Source of the DNA: an uncultured Oscillospiraceae bacterium
GTDB taxonomy: Bacteria; Bacillota; Clostridia; Oscillospirales; Oscillospiraceae
Assembly: GCA_910579485.1 (NCBI GenBank)
Contig: CAJTVO010000066.1
Span: 1-18,535 of the forward strand
Direction: 5' to 3'
Length of the DNA: 18,535 nucleotides
Shown: piece after piece, positions 1 to 7,765 of the stretch
Layout: every line of letters starts with the position of its first letter
Position numbering within the stretch: the first letter of the stretch is position 1
Made by a program: the position numbers and the translations under genes
The notes under the pieces: model-generated
Database searches by the model: none
Seen by the model: only the letters and a program-made list of their open reading frames with translations
Told to the model about the DNA's origin: nothing

Positions 1-10
1 CAAAATAAAG

Positions 11-39
11 TTGAATTTCCCGTAATGCTCTGCTATACT
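11..39 (+). promoter_or_regulatory. Sigma-A-type promoter of the dacF-like gene
   Basis: The -35 box TTGAAT lies at 11-16 and the -10 box TATACT at 34-39, with a 17-nt spacer. Transcription would start near 46, giving a leader of about 67 nt before the ATG at 113. The -10 matches consensus at 5 of 6 positions and the -35 at 4 of 6. It is the only good promoter pair ahead of this gene. Confidence 0.65.
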
Positions 40-54
40 ATAAAAAGCCCCTGT

Positions 55-76
55 GAAGCGGGGGCCTCCCCGCTTC
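55..76 (+). other. Perfect hairpin in the dacF 5' leader
   Basis: GAAGCGGGG (55-63) pairs perfectly with CCCCGCTTC (68-76) around a 4-nt loop, GCCT. It begins about 9 nt after the predicted transcription start. No T-run follows it, so it does not look like an attenuator. It more probably stabilises the 5' end of the mRNA, or is the remains of an upstream terminator. Confidence 0.6.
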
Positions 77-112
77 TACCTACCAGTATACCATATTCTT
101 GGAGAGAATGAT

Positions 113-1564
113 ATGAAAATTCGCCGTTTTTGCGCTCTTTTTTTTGCACTGTTCCTGCTCCTCTCCCTCCCTGCCCCCGCCCTGGCCGCCGAAGCGCCCC
201 AGGAACCTCCTCAGGAGCAGGGCGAGACGCCGGTCGAGTCCCAGGAACCCGAGCCCCCTGAGCCGGAGGAACCCGCCGGGTTCCACGTGGCGGCCAAGGC
301 CGCCCTGCTCATCGACCCGGAAACAGAAGAGATCCTCTATGAGCAGAACAGCCACGACATCCTCTATCCCGCCAGCGTCACCAAGATCATGACCTGCCTG
401 CTGGTGCTGGAGGCCATCGACGATGGCAGGCTCTCCAAAAGCCAGGTCATCACCGCCAGCGAGACCGCCATCTCCGCCGTTCCCCCGGACGGCAGCAACG
501 TGGGCATCAAGGTGGGCGAGGAGCTCACCGTGGAGGAATTGCTCTACTGCATCATGCTCTCCTCCGCCAACGAGGGGTGCAACATGCTGGCGGAGGCCAT
601 CGACGGCTCCATCTCCGCCTTCGTGGGCCGCATGAATCAGAAAGCCCAGGACCTGGGGTGTGAAAACACCAATTTCTGCAACACCAACGGCCTGCCCGAC
701 GTCAATCACTACACCACCGCCTGGGACCTCTACCTCATCACCAAGGAGGCCTGCACCTACGCCGACTTCATGCCCCTGGTGGACACCGTCTACCACCAGG
801 TCCCCGCCACCAACATGGCCGAGCCCCGGGATCTCTACACCACCAACTACCTCATCTCCAGCTACAAGACCAATTACTACATCTACCAGGGCGCTCACGG
901 CATCAAGACCGGTTCCACCAGCGCGGCGGGCCACTGTCTGGTCTCCTCCGCCAAAAGAGACGACCGCAGCCTGGTGAGCGTGGTGCTGGGCGCAGACCGG
1001 GTGGTGACGCCTGAGATCACCCTGACTTACAGCTTCATCGAGACCGCCAAGCTCTTCGACCACGGCTTCGATGACTTCGACCGGAAGGTCCTTCTGGCCG
1101 GTGACGAGCTGGTGGGCGAGGTAGGCGTGGAGCTCTCCCAGCAGCAGAACACCGTGAAGGTCCACCCCTCTCAGGCGATCGAGCGGCTGGTCCCCGCGGA
1201 CCTGGACCCCGTGAAGGACGTGGACCGGATGATCACCTACGAGGCCGAAAGCGTGGAGGCCCCCGTGGTCAAGGGGCAGGTCATGGGGACCATCACCCTC
1301 CAGAGCGGCGACACCGTCTATGGCACGGTGGACCTGCTGGCCGACGAGGACGTGGCCGTCTCCCGCCTGCTGGTCTTCCGCAGGGATCTGCTGGACTTCC
1401 TCCACAAGCCCACCCTTTGGATCGTCCTTGGGGCCTCCGGCGCGGCCATCATCCTGCTGGTAATCCTCCGGGCTATCTTCAAGTCCAGACGGCGCAGCAG
1501 CTACAACCGCCGTCAGGCGGCCCGGAAGAGCGGCTCCAGCGGCTACCGGGGCAGAAAACGGTAA
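113..1564 (+). CDS. dacF: D-alanyl-D-alanine carboxypeptidase (DacF/PBP5-like, peptidase S11)
   Basis: A low-molecular-weight penicillin-binding protein of 483 aa. It removes the terminal D-Ala from peptidoglycan stem peptides outside the membrane and so limits cross-linking. All three serine-peptidase motifs are visible: SVTK at 88-91 (nucleophile Ser88), SAN at 151-153 and KTG at 265-267. An N-terminal signal peptide (about 1-25, ending ALAA) is followed by a Pro/Glu-rich linker (about 27-55), the catalytic domain (about 56-325) and a beta-rich PBP5 C-terminal domain (about 326-425). A hydrophobic segment at about 434-454 with an Arg/Lys-rich tail anchors it to the membrane. The start at 113 is chosen because GGAGAG at 101-106 is well spaced and the signal peptide follows directly. 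A GTG at 53 in the same frame would begin just before the leader hairpin and lacks a ribosome site. The gene stands alone, convergent with the cobalamin operon. Family assignment is secure; the exact paralogue (dacF versus dacB) is not. Confidence 0.95.
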   Translation: MKIRRFCALFFALFLLLSLPAPALAAEAPQEPPQEQGETPVESQEPEPPEPEEPAGFHVAAKAALLIDPETEEILYEQNSHDILYPASVTKIMTCLLVLEAIDDGRLSKSQVITASETAISAVPPDGSNVGIKVGEELTVEELLYCIMLSSANEGCNMLAEAIDGSISAFVGRMNQKAQDLGCENTNFCNTNGLPDVNHYTTAWDLYLITKEACTYADFMPLVDTVYHQVPATNMAEPRDLYTTNYLISSYKTNYYIYQGAHGIKTGSTSAAGHCLVSSAKRDDRSLVSVVLGADRVVTPEITLTYSFIETAKLFDHGFDDFDRKVLLAGDELVGEVGVELSQQQNTVKVHPSQAIERLVPADLDPVKDVDRMITYEAESVEAPVVKGQVMGTITLQSGDTVYGTVDLLADEDVAVSRLLVFRRDLLDFLHKPTLWIVLGASGAAIILLVILRAIFKSRRRSSYNRRQAARKSGSSGYRGRKR

Positions 1565-1574
1565 AACAGCACAG

Positions 1575-1614
1575 AAGAGACGCGAAGCGGTTCCCCCCGC
1601 TCCGCGTCTCTTTT
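1575..1614 (+). terminator. Rho-independent terminator between dacF and cbiB
   Basis: Positions 1576-1590 pair with 1597-1611 in a 15-bp stem with one A-C mismatch around a TTCCCC loop, followed by TTTT. It lies 11 nt after the dacF stop. The cbiB stop codon (1613-1615, minus strand) sits in the T-run, so the hairpin directly follows both genes and may stop transcription from both sides. On the minus strand the T tail is poorer. Confidence 0.85.
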
Positions 1615-2587
1615 ATATTTGCATCAGCAGCCCCGCTGCCAGCCGGGCCAGGGCGCACAGCGCCAGGGATAGGAACGCCGTGCCGTACAGCAGGCGGCAG
1701 GAGCGCGGGATGTCCTCCGGCTCCACCTCCCGGACCGGGTCGCCGATGTAGGGCTTCCGGTGGAGCACGCCGTGGTACCAGGCGTCCCCCGCCAGACGCA
1801 GGCCCAGCAGGCCCGCGCACACCGACTCCGTCTGCGCGGAGTTAGGGCTGGCGTGGTTGTACCGGTCCCGGCGGAAGATCCGCCAGCCGTTTCCGCCGTC
1901 CATACCCAGCAGCGCACCCGCCGCCAGCATCAGCAGGGCGGACAGACGGGCGGGGAGGTAGTTCATCACATCGTCCATCTTCGCCGGAACAAAGCCGATA
2001 TCCCGATAGGGCGGCTCTACGTAACCCAGCATGGAATCCATGGTATTGACCGCCTTATAGAAGAACCCCAGGGGCGCGCCTCCGACGGCCAGGAACACCA
2101 TGGGCGCCACCACGCCGTCGGAGGTATTCTCCGCCACCGTCTCCACCGCCGCCCGGGCGATGCCCGCCCGGTCCAGCCGGGAGGTATCCCGGCCCACGAT
2201 CATGCTCACCGCATAGCGCGCGCCCTCAGTATCCCCGGCGGCCAGGGCCCGGTAGACCTTCATGCTCTCCGTCCGCAGGGATTTCGCCGCCAGGATCTGC
2301 CAGCACATGACGCTCTCCACCGCCAGCCCAAGCCAGGGACTGATGCTCCGGCACAGCCACAGCAGCAGGGCCGGGACCCCGGTGGAAATGGAGGTGACCA
2401 GCACCCACAAGATCCCTCCCGCCAGACGCTCCCCCTTCGGAGTCGCCGGGAGGACGCGGCGCAGCAGCTTCTCCAGCGCGGAGATCAGCTTTCCGATGGC
2501 AACCACCGGGTGGGGAAAGCCGTGGGGGTCTCCCAGCAGGAGGTCTATCCCGAAACCGGCGAGCAGAGCATACAGCGTCCACATCAT
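1613..2587 (-). CDS. cbiB: Adenosylcobinamide-phosphate synthase CbiB (membrane)
   Basis: CbiB (CobD in the aerobic nomenclature) joins (R)-1-amino-2-propanol or its O-phosphate to adenosylcobyric acid, giving adenosylcobinamide (phosphate), late in cobalamin synthesis. It is an integral membrane protein of 324 aa, normal for the family. The family signature DLLLGDPHGFPHPV lies at about 15-28. Conserved AENTSDG and NTMDSM stretches follow in the central part, and several hydrophobic segments are spread along the chain, including one at the C-terminus. It is the last gene of the cobalamin operon. Its ATG overlaps the stop of the CbiJ-E-T fusion gene as ATGA, which indicates translational coupling; a second in-frame ATG follows directly. 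Its product acts after CbiP and BtuR, neither of which is in the window, so the operon is incomplete for the final steps. Confidence 0.95.
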   Translation of the reverse strand: MMWTLYALLAGFGIDLLLGDPHGFPHPVVAIGKLISALEKLLRRVLPATPKGERLAGGILWVLVTSISTGVPALLLWLCRSISPWLGLAVESVMCWQILAAKSLRTESMKVYRALAAGDTEGARYAVSMIVGRDTSRLDRAGIARAAVETVAENTSDGVVAPMVFLAVGGAPLGFFYKAVNTMDSMLGYVEPPYRDIGFVPAKMDDVMNYLPARLSALLMLAAGALLGMDGGNGWRIFRRDRYNHASPNSAQTESVCAGLLGLRLAGDAWYHGVLHRKPYIGDPVREVEPEDIPRSCRLLYGTAFLSLALCALARLAAGLLMQI

Positions 2588-4557
2588 ACCGCCCCCTCCC
2601 GCCGCTGGAGGGTGAAGAGATACACCGGGTTCTGGGCAGTCATCAGGTGATAGGCCCCCAATTCCCGGGCGCGGGATACGTTCAAGCAGGTGATATCAGC
2701 ATCTATAAAGTGAAATTCCTTTATAAGCTGTTCCATCTCCGCCACCGACTCCAGCGTAACGGCAGTCAGCACCAGGCGCGCGTTTGGGTTCTTCTCCAGG
2801 ACCAGCGTCACGATATCGCGCAGGCCGCCGGTACTGCCGCCGATGAACACATGGGTTGGAGCGGGCAGTACCCGGCAGGCCTCCGGGGCCCTGCCGGGTA
2901 CGATCTCCAGGTTGGAGACATGAAACTTCTTCCGGTTCTCCGCCAGAAGCGCCAAAGCGTTCTCGTTCTTCTCCACGGCGTAGACCCGGCCCTTCCGGGC
3001 CAGCAGGGCCATCTCGATGGACACGGAGCCGGTCCCCGCGCCCACGTCCCAGCACACCGCTTCCGCCGTCAGGGCCAGGTGGGACAGGGCACAGCAGCGC
3101 ACCTCCCGCTTGGTCATGGGCACCGCTTCCCCCCGCTGGAAGGCATCGTCCGGCAGGCCGGGGACGAAGGGGCGGGCGTTCTCGTTTTCGATCAGGACGG
3201 CGCTGAGGGGATCGAAGATCCGCTCAGCCAGCTCCGCCGCCGTACCGTCGGTCAGGCGCTCCTCCGGGTAGCCCAGGCGCTCCCCGACAGCGGCCCGGAC
3301 CTGTCCCAGCCCCGCCGCCGTCAGAGCGCGGCACAGCTCCGCCGCGCCCTCCGGACCGCCCACCAGGGCGAACACCCGGCGGTGCCGCGCCACGTCCGGC
3401 ACGATGTCCACATCCCGTCCGTGGAGGCTGACGGGGACCACGTCCTCATAGGATGTCCCCAGCCGGGCGCACAGCACCTGCATGGAACTGAGTCCCGGCA
3501 GTACCCGGGTCTCGCAGTCCTTGAGCAGGGGCAGGAGCCGTCTGGCCCCGCTGAAAAACCCGGTATCGCCGGAGAGGACCACCGCGAAGCGCCGGACCCC
3601 CTGCTGCTCCCGGATGCACTGGAGGATGTCGTCGGGGGCCACCGCCTCGCACACCATCTGGCCTGTCTCCCGGACGGCTTCCAGCATCCGGCGGGCGCCG
3701 ATGAGGCAGTCCGCCTCCCGGATGGCCTGCCGGGCCTCGCCAGTCATGCCGCCGGTACCGCCCGGGCCGATGCCCACCAGATTGACCCGGGGACGGACGT
3801 GCAGGCCGAACCGGCGGCACAGCAGACCGGCCGTCTCTGCAAAACTAAGGCCCTCCCGCTGGGCCGGACGGCCAACAACGACCAAAACCGCCCCGGCGTC
3901 CCGAGCGGCGGCGGCCTTCTCGCCGAAGCCCCCCGTTCCGCCGGTGTCCTTGGTCACCAGGTATTTCGCCGACGCGGCCCTCAGGAGGGCGGCGTTCATT
4001 TCCCGGGAAAAGGGGCCCTGCATGGCGATGATCCGATCCGGTCCCAGCCCCACCGCCCGGCAGGCGGACAGGGACGCCTCCATAGGCAGGACCCGGGCGT
4101 AGGCCCGCCGGGCGAATCCCGGCAGGGCGGCGTATTTCGCCAGCTCCTTGCTGCCGGTGGTGAGGAGGATGTTTCCCTCCGTCCCCGCCAGCCAGTTCAC
4201 GGCGGCCTCCGTGTCCGGGAAGTACACCGCTCCCTCCGGCAGGGCGTCCGCCTCCCGGAGCAGGCGCAGGTACTCCACTCCCACCCCGCGGCAAGCCCGG
4301 GCGATGTTCTCCGTCACTTCCGCCGCGTAGGGGTGGGTGGCGTCCACCACCAGATCGAAGCGTTCCTGGGCCAGCAGTGCCTCCATCTCCTCTTCCGTCA
4401 GGCGGCGGTGGGAAACCGTCAGCCGCTCTCTGGGCGTCAGCAGGGCCTCCCCGTACTCCGTAGCGACGCAGGCGGTGACCTCCACCGGCGCGTCCGCCAG
4501 CAGCTCCACCAGCCTGCGGCCCTCCGTGGTCCCGGCGAAGACGCACAGCTTATACAT
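2584..4557 (-). CDS. cbiJET: CbiJ-CbiE-CbiT fusion: cobalt-precorrin-6A reductase / C5- and C15-methyltransferases
   Basis: A 657-aa trifunctional polypeptide covering three consecutive steps from cobalt-precorrin-6A to cobalt-precorrin-8. Residues about 1-250 are CbiJ, the NADH-dependent reductase: GTTEGR at 9-14, DATHPYA at 72-78, TGSKEL at 134-139, AMQGPFS at 178-184, then DTGGTGG. Residues about 257-460 are CbiE, a tetrapyrrole methylase fold: NLVGIGPGG at 259-267 and SGDTGFFSGA at 329-338. Residues about 465-657 are CbiT, the C15-methyltransferase/C12-decarboxylase: the GEAVPMTKREVR stretch, SAM-binding DVGAGTGSVS at 504-513, and FIGGSTGGL at 571-579. No frameshift or stop lies between the parts and the linkers are short. 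CbiE-CbiT fusions (CobL-like) are well known; adding CbiJ in front is rarer. The ATG at 4557 overlaps the cbiH stop by 8 bp. Confidence 0.95.
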   Translation of the reverse strand: MYKLCVFAGTTEGRRLVELLADAPVEVTACVATEYGEALLTPRERLTVSHRRLTEEEMEALLAQERFDLVVDATHPYAAEVTENIARACRGVGVEYLRLLREADALPEGAVYFPDTEAAVNWLAGTEGNILLTTGSKELAKYAALPGFARRAYARVLPMEASLSACRAVGLGPDRIIAMQGPFSREMNAALLRAASAKYLVTKDTGGTGGFGEKAAAARDAGAVLVVVGRPAQREGLSFAETAGLLCRRFGLHVRPRVNLVGIGPGGTGGMTGEARQAIREADCLIGARRMLEAVRETGQMVCEAVAPDDILQCIREQQGVRRFAVVLSGDTGFFSGARRLLPLLKDCETRVLPGLSSMQVLCARLGTSYEDVVPVSLHGRDVDIVPDVARHRRVFALVGGPEGAAELCRALTAAGLGQVRAAVGERLGYPEERLTDGTAAELAERIFDPLSAVLIENENARPFVPGLPDDAFQRGEAVPMTKREVRCCALSHLALTAEAVCWDVGAGTGSVSIEMALLARKGRVYAVEKNENALALLAENRKKFHVSNLEIVPGRAPEACRVLPAPTHVFIGGSTGGLRDIVTLVLEKNPNARLVLTAVTLESVAEMEQLIKEFHFIDADITCLNVSRARELGAYHLMTAQNPVYLFTLQRREGAV

Positions 4558-5281
4558 CCCGATACCCCCGTGGCGTTACCAGCTCTCCGCCGGTGACTCG
4601 CGTCTGGCTGTTTCCAATGAAGGCGGTGCAGAACATATCCGCCGGGAAATCCCGCAGCTGGGTCAGGGTCATGATCTCCCGGCCCTCCCCCTCCCGGCCG
4701 ATGCTCCGGGCCACGCCGCAGGGGCGGCCGCCGGGCAGGGTCTCCAGGAGGATATCGCAGGCTTTTTGCAGATAGTCGGGCCGTCCCCGGCTGGCGGGGT
4801 TGTAGAGGACGATGGTCAGGTCCGCTCCCGCCGCCGCCGTCAGCCGGGCCTCGATCTTCTCCCAGGAGGTCAGTCGGTCGCTGAGGCTGATGACCGCGAA
4901 ATCGTGGGTCAGGGGCGCGCCCAGCAGCGCAGCGCCGCTGCACGCGGCGGTGAGGCCCGGGACCACCTCCACCTCCGGCTCCGCGTCCTCTCCCCGCAGC
5001 TGGTAGATCAGGGCCGCCATGCCGTAGATCCCGCTGTCGCCGGAGCAGACCATGGCCACGTCCTTCCCCGTCCGGGCGGCGTCCAGGGCCATCCGGCACC
5101 GGTCCGCCTCCTTGGTCATGGGGGTGGTGAGAAATTCCTTGTCCGGGTATCGCTCCCGCACCAGGTCCACGTAGACGTGGTAGCCCACGATCACCTGGCA
5201 TTCCCGCAAAACGCGGTCCGCGCGGACCGTCATGTTGTCATAATTTCCGGGGCCGATGCCCACCACTGTCAGCTTACCCAT
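4550..5281 (-). CDS. cbiH: Cobalt-precorrin-3 (C17) methyltransferase CbiH
   Basis: CbiH methylates C17 and contracts the ring, converting cobalt-precorrin-3 to cobalt-precorrin-4, with SAM as donor. It is 243 aa and has the tetrapyrrole methylase layout: VVGIGPG near the N-terminus (6-12) followed by NYDNMT, then CSGDSGIYGM at about 79-88, VPGLTAA, and SLSDRLTSWEKIEARL, which is typical of CbiH/CobJ rather than CbiF or CbiL. The open frame extends one codon further to a TTG at 5284; I prefer the adjacent ATG at 5281, which overlaps the cbiG stop by 8 bp. Its 3' end overlaps the CbiJ-E-T gene. CbiL, which makes its substrate, is not in the window. Confidence 0.94.
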   Translation of the reverse strand: MGKLTVVGIGPGNYDNMTVRADRVLRECQVIVGYHVYVDLVRERYPDKEFLTTPMTKEADRCRMALDAARTGKDVAMVCSGDSGIYGMAALIYQLRGEDAEPEVEVVPGLTAACSGAALLGAPLTHDFAVISLSDRLTSWEKIEARLTAAAGADLTIVLYNPASRGRPDYLQKACDILLETLPGGRPCGVARSIGREGEGREIMTLTQLRDFPADMFCTAFIGNSQTRVTGGELVTPRGYRDV

Positions 5282-6302
5282 CAAATCGCACCTCGTATCT
5301 TTCCGCCGCCGCGGCCACGGTCACGCCGTGACCGGCGGTCTTTTGTATCACGAGCCGTCCTCCGCCCAGCGCCGCCGCACGCTCGCAGACGTTGTCCACG
5401 CCGACGGTCCGCCGGACGAAGTCCGAGGGGGTGAAATCCCCCTCCGCCGCCTCCAGCTGGGAGGCCGTATAAAATTCCACGGGCCATCCCCGCTCCCGGC
5501 AGAAGGCCAGCAGTCCCGGCTCGTCCCGTTTCAGGTCGATGCTCCCCACTGACTTCACTGCGGCAGGATGGATCTGGCAGGCTGCCAGGGTCTCATCCAC
5601 CAGCGCGCCAATCGCCTCCGCCGGTGTGTTCCGGCGGCAGCCGATGCCCAGGCGGATCACCGGAGGCACCAGCAATAGGGTGGTCTCAAAGGGCGTCTGC
5701 CACCTCCAAGAGACGCAGATGCCTACCGGCCCTGCTTCCCCCGGAACGATGCCCGGGGGAAGCGTTCCCCGCACCGGAAAATCGCTCTTCAAGGGCACCG
5801 GGCCCTCCAGAATGGCGGCGGACACCGCCTTGGCGGCCTTCATGTCCGAAAGGAACAATCCACGCTCCGCCGCCCAGGCGTCCACAGAGAATTTTCCGTT
5901 GATATCCGTGGCGGTAGTCACCGCCGCAGAGGCTCCCAGCTTCTCCGCCAGCTCCAGCGCCAGGGCGTTGGCCCCGCCGATATGGCCGGACAGCAGGGGG
6001 ATCACGAACCGCGCCAGCTCGTCCACCGACACCACAGCGGGGTCGGTGGTCTTATCGCAGACGTGGGGGGCAATGCCCCGGACGGCGATGCCGCAGGCCC
6101 CTACGAAGATCAGCGCGTCCGCCTCCCGGAACACCGGCCCTACAAACGCCGCCAGCGGCGGCGTGATGGGGAGGCTCCCCTCCCCTGCCAGGCGCTCCGG
6201 AGCGTAGACCGCGCACACATCTCCCGAACCCGTCAGGGCGGCGCGGACCCGCTCCGCCGTCTCCAGCCCCCGGCGGCTGAAAGCGAAGACCGCCAGCCTC
6301 AC
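5274..6302 (-). CDS. cbiG: Cobalt-precorrin-5A hydrolase CbiG
   Basis: CbiG opens the delta-lactone of cobalt-precorrin-5A and releases acetaldehyde, which marks the anaerobic, cobalt-early route. The 342-aa protein has the expected parts. The N-terminal domain carries FVGACGIAVR (about 66-75) and SGHIGGANALA (about 105-115), followed by TTATD (129-133). The C-terminal CbiG domain begins around LGIGCRRNT (218-226) and runs to a GHGVTVAAAAERY tail. Translation starts with GTG at 6302, overlapping the cbiF stop as GTGA, so the two genes are coupled. The 3' end overlaps cbiH. Its presence argues firmly against the oxygen-dependent CobG/CobF route. Confidence 0.94.
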   Translation of the reverse strand: MRLAVFAFSRRGLETAERVRAALTGSGDVCAVYAPERLAGEGSLPITPPLAAFVGPVFREADALIFVGACGIAVRGIAPHVCDKTTDPAVVSVDELARFVIPLLSGHIGGANALALELAEKLGASAAVTTATDINGKFSVDAWAAERGLFLSDMKAAKAVSAAILEGPVPLKSDFPVRGTLPPGIVPGEAGPVGICVSWRWQTPFETTLLLVPPVIRLGIGCRRNTPAEAIGALVDETLAACQIHPAAVKSVGSIDLKRDEPGLLAFCRERGWPVEFYTASQLEAAEGDFTPSDFVRRTVGVDNVCERAAALGGGRLVIQKTAGHGVTVAAAAERYEVRFDG

Positions 6303-7057
6303 GAACCGCTCCCCTTCCGGAACTCCGTCGTGAAGCCCGGATCATACAGCTTGGAGCGCAGATACTCCGTCCCCAGGCAGCCCCCCACGATGATAAGGGC
6401 CGTCTTGGTCAGGCCGTTGCCTTCCACGGTCTGCGCCAGCGTCTCCACGGTACAGCGGTACACCTTCTCCTCCGGCCAGGTGGCCTTATAGACCACCGCC
6501 GCCGGGGTCTCCGGGGCGTAGCCCCCTGCCAGCAGGTCCGTTTGCAGCTTCCCCGCTAGGGAGGTGCTGAGGAACAGCACCATTGTCGCCTGATGGGCCG
6601 CCAGGGAGCGGATGGATTCTTTCTCCGGCACCGGCGTCCGCCCGGCGGCGCGGGTGATGATGACCGTCTGGCTCACATCCGGCAGAGTGTACTCCGCCTT
6701 CAATGCCGCCGCCGCGCCGCAGAAGGAGCTGACGCCGGGGCAGACGTCGTAAGCGATGCCCAGCGCCTCCAGCTGGTCGAACTGCTCCCGCACCGCGCCG
6801 TAGATGCTGCTGTCCCCGGTATGGAGCCGCACGGTGGTCTTCCCCGCCGCCTCCGCGGCCTTCACCACCGCCAGGACCTGCTCCAGCGTCATCTCCGCGC
6901 TGTTGTGGATCTCGCAGCCCTCTCTCGTGTATTGCAGCAGCGCCGGGTTCACCAGGCTCCCGGCGTAGATCACCACGTCCGCCTCCCCCAGCAGCCGCGC
7001 GCCCCGCACCGTGATCAGGTCCGCCGCGCCGCTGCCAGCGCCTACAAAATGTACCAT
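6299..7057 (-). CDS. cbiF: Cobalt-precorrin-4 (C11) methyltransferase CbiF
   Basis: CbiF adds the C11 methyl group to cobalt-precorrin-4, giving cobalt-precorrin-5A, the substrate of the next gene product CbiG. The 252-aa protein has the tetrapyrrole methylase pattern: HFVGAGSGAADLITVRG at the N-terminus, YAGSLVNP at about 31-38, HTGDSSIYGA at about 79-88, and GVSSFCGAAAALKAEYTLP, which is specific to CbiF/CobM. The start at 7057 has a strong site, GGAGG, 7 nt upstream. An independent ribosome site is needed here because the preceding gene (ydcF) ends about 90 bp away, unlike the overlapping junctions elsewhere in the operon. Confidence 0.95.
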   Translation of the reverse strand: MVHFVGAGSGAADLITVRGARLLGEADVVIYAGSLVNPALLQYTREGCEIHNSAEMTLEQVLAVVKAAEAAGKTTVRLHTGDSSIYGAVREQFDQLEALGIAYDVCPGVSSFCGAAAALKAEYTLPDVSQTVIITRAAGRTPVPEKESIRSLAAHQATMVLFLSTSLAGKLQTDLLAGGYAPETPAAVVYKATWPEEKVYRCTVETLAQTVEGNGLTKTALIIVGGCLGTEYLRSKLYDPGFTTEFRKGSGS

Positions 7058-7083
7058 AAGTGCCTCCAGATAAATAGGTATAC

Positions 7084-7140
7084 ATACTTTTCTTGAAAGA
7101 AAAGTATCAAAAGAACTTTTATCCGCAGGCTATCGCCTGC
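7084..7140. repeat. Pair of inverted repeats in the ydcF-cbiF gap
   Basis: Two palindromes lie in the longest gap of the operon. The first is an AT-rich perfect 11-bp inverted repeat (7084-7094 with 7097-7107, 2-nt centre). The second is GCAGGC (7125-7130) with GCCTGC (7135-7140) around a TATC loop. On the minus strand the GC hairpin comes first and is followed by an A-rich stretch rather than a T-run, so a standard terminator is not evident; the AT-rich palindrome then precedes the cbiF ribosome site. It could be a processing or mRNA-stability element, or an intergenic repeat that arrived with ydcF. Confidence 0.5.
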
Positions 7141-7150
7141 TCTATTGGAT

Positions 7151-7750
7151 TCACATTAAATACTGCTTGATATCCCCAACAAATTGATTGCCGCACCGGG
7201 CCAGCTCGCCAAGGACACGGTCTATTCCCGTTTCGGTTTGATACCAATTATCTTTGGTGATGTTATAACAGTGTACGGGACACACCTTTATATTCACATC
7301 GGGAAAGGCCATTTGGTAGAGCATGAGACACCGCCGGGCGTGAAACGCCTTGCAGACGATCATCGCTGTTTTGACTGCAACGCCGCGTTCGTCAACGATC
7401 TTCCGCGAGAGGAACGCATTGTCGCGGGTATGACCGGACTGATCTTCCCGGATAATTGCCGAAGCCGGTACGCCATTTTTCAGGAGTACATCCGTAAAAA
7501 ATTCACAATCGGATCGATAATCGCCGTTGTATATGTCCGCCTTTGAACGAACTCCCGGCCATTTATCCCGTTTTACGCTGACCCCTCCCGAAGGGATCAG
7601 CCACTTTGCATAGCCCCGGTGATACAGCTCGGAAGCATATTCGGGCTGTGCCGGATGAGAGCCGCCGGGCAGGAAAATAACATCGGCTTTTTCCGGCTCG
7701 TCAGATACGAATATAAAGTTTCCTATATCGTTGATGATATGATGGTCCAT
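7151..7750 (-). CDS. YdcF/DUF218 family protein (SanA-like), low-GC insert in the operon
   Basis: A 199-aa protein of the YdcF/ElyC/SanA (DUF218) family. Members share a Rossmann-like fold; some affect envelope or peptidoglycan metabolism, but the biochemical role of most is unknown. Visible motifs are VIFLPGGSHP at about 25-34, LIPSGGVSV at about 51-59, the HTRDNAFLSRK segment in the middle, and CKAFHARRCLMLYQ (about 132-145). There is no signal peptide or membrane segment, so it is probably cytoplasmic. It lies 15 bp after cbiD with an excellent AGGAGG ribosome site, so it is transcribed with the operon. Base composition differs: 54 G/C in 120 bases counted at 7201-7320 (45 percent), against 41 of 60 (68 percent) at 8101-8160 in cbiD. 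That suggests later acquisition. No corrin-pathway role can be assigned. Confidence 0.88.
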   Translation of the reverse strand: MDHHIINDIGNFIFVSDEPEKADVIFLPGGSHPAQPEYASELYHRGYAKWLIPSGGVSVKRDKWPGVRSKADIYNGDYRSDCEFFTDVLLKNGVPASAIIREDQSGHTRDNAFLSRKIVDERGVAVKTAMIVCKAFHARRCLMLYQMAFPDVNIKVCPVHCYNITKDNWYQTETGIDRVLGELARCGNQFVGDIKQYLM

Positions 7751-7765
7751 TCGTTTACCTCCTGA

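Noticed and set aside
53..112. Upstream GTG start for dacF
   Set aside because: It lies at the leader hairpin without a ribosome site and would bury the signal peptide; ATG at 113 has GGAGAG correctly placed.
80..1405. Long open frame (441 aa) on the minus strand opposite dacF
   Set aside because: It is the mirror of a high-GC gene: low-complexity Gly/Val/His-rich translation, no family motif, and the plus-strand frame has full carboxypeptidase motifs.
2647..4596. 649-aa plus-strand frame opposite the CbiJ-E-T gene
   Set aside because: Antisense shadow of a GC-rich gene; the translation is Gln/His/Gly/Arg-rich without domains, and the minus strand has unambiguous enzyme motifs.
7084..7140. 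Rho-independent terminator after ydcF
   Set aside because: The GC hairpin is followed on the minus strand by an A-rich stretch, not a T-run, and the downstream genes need the same transcript.
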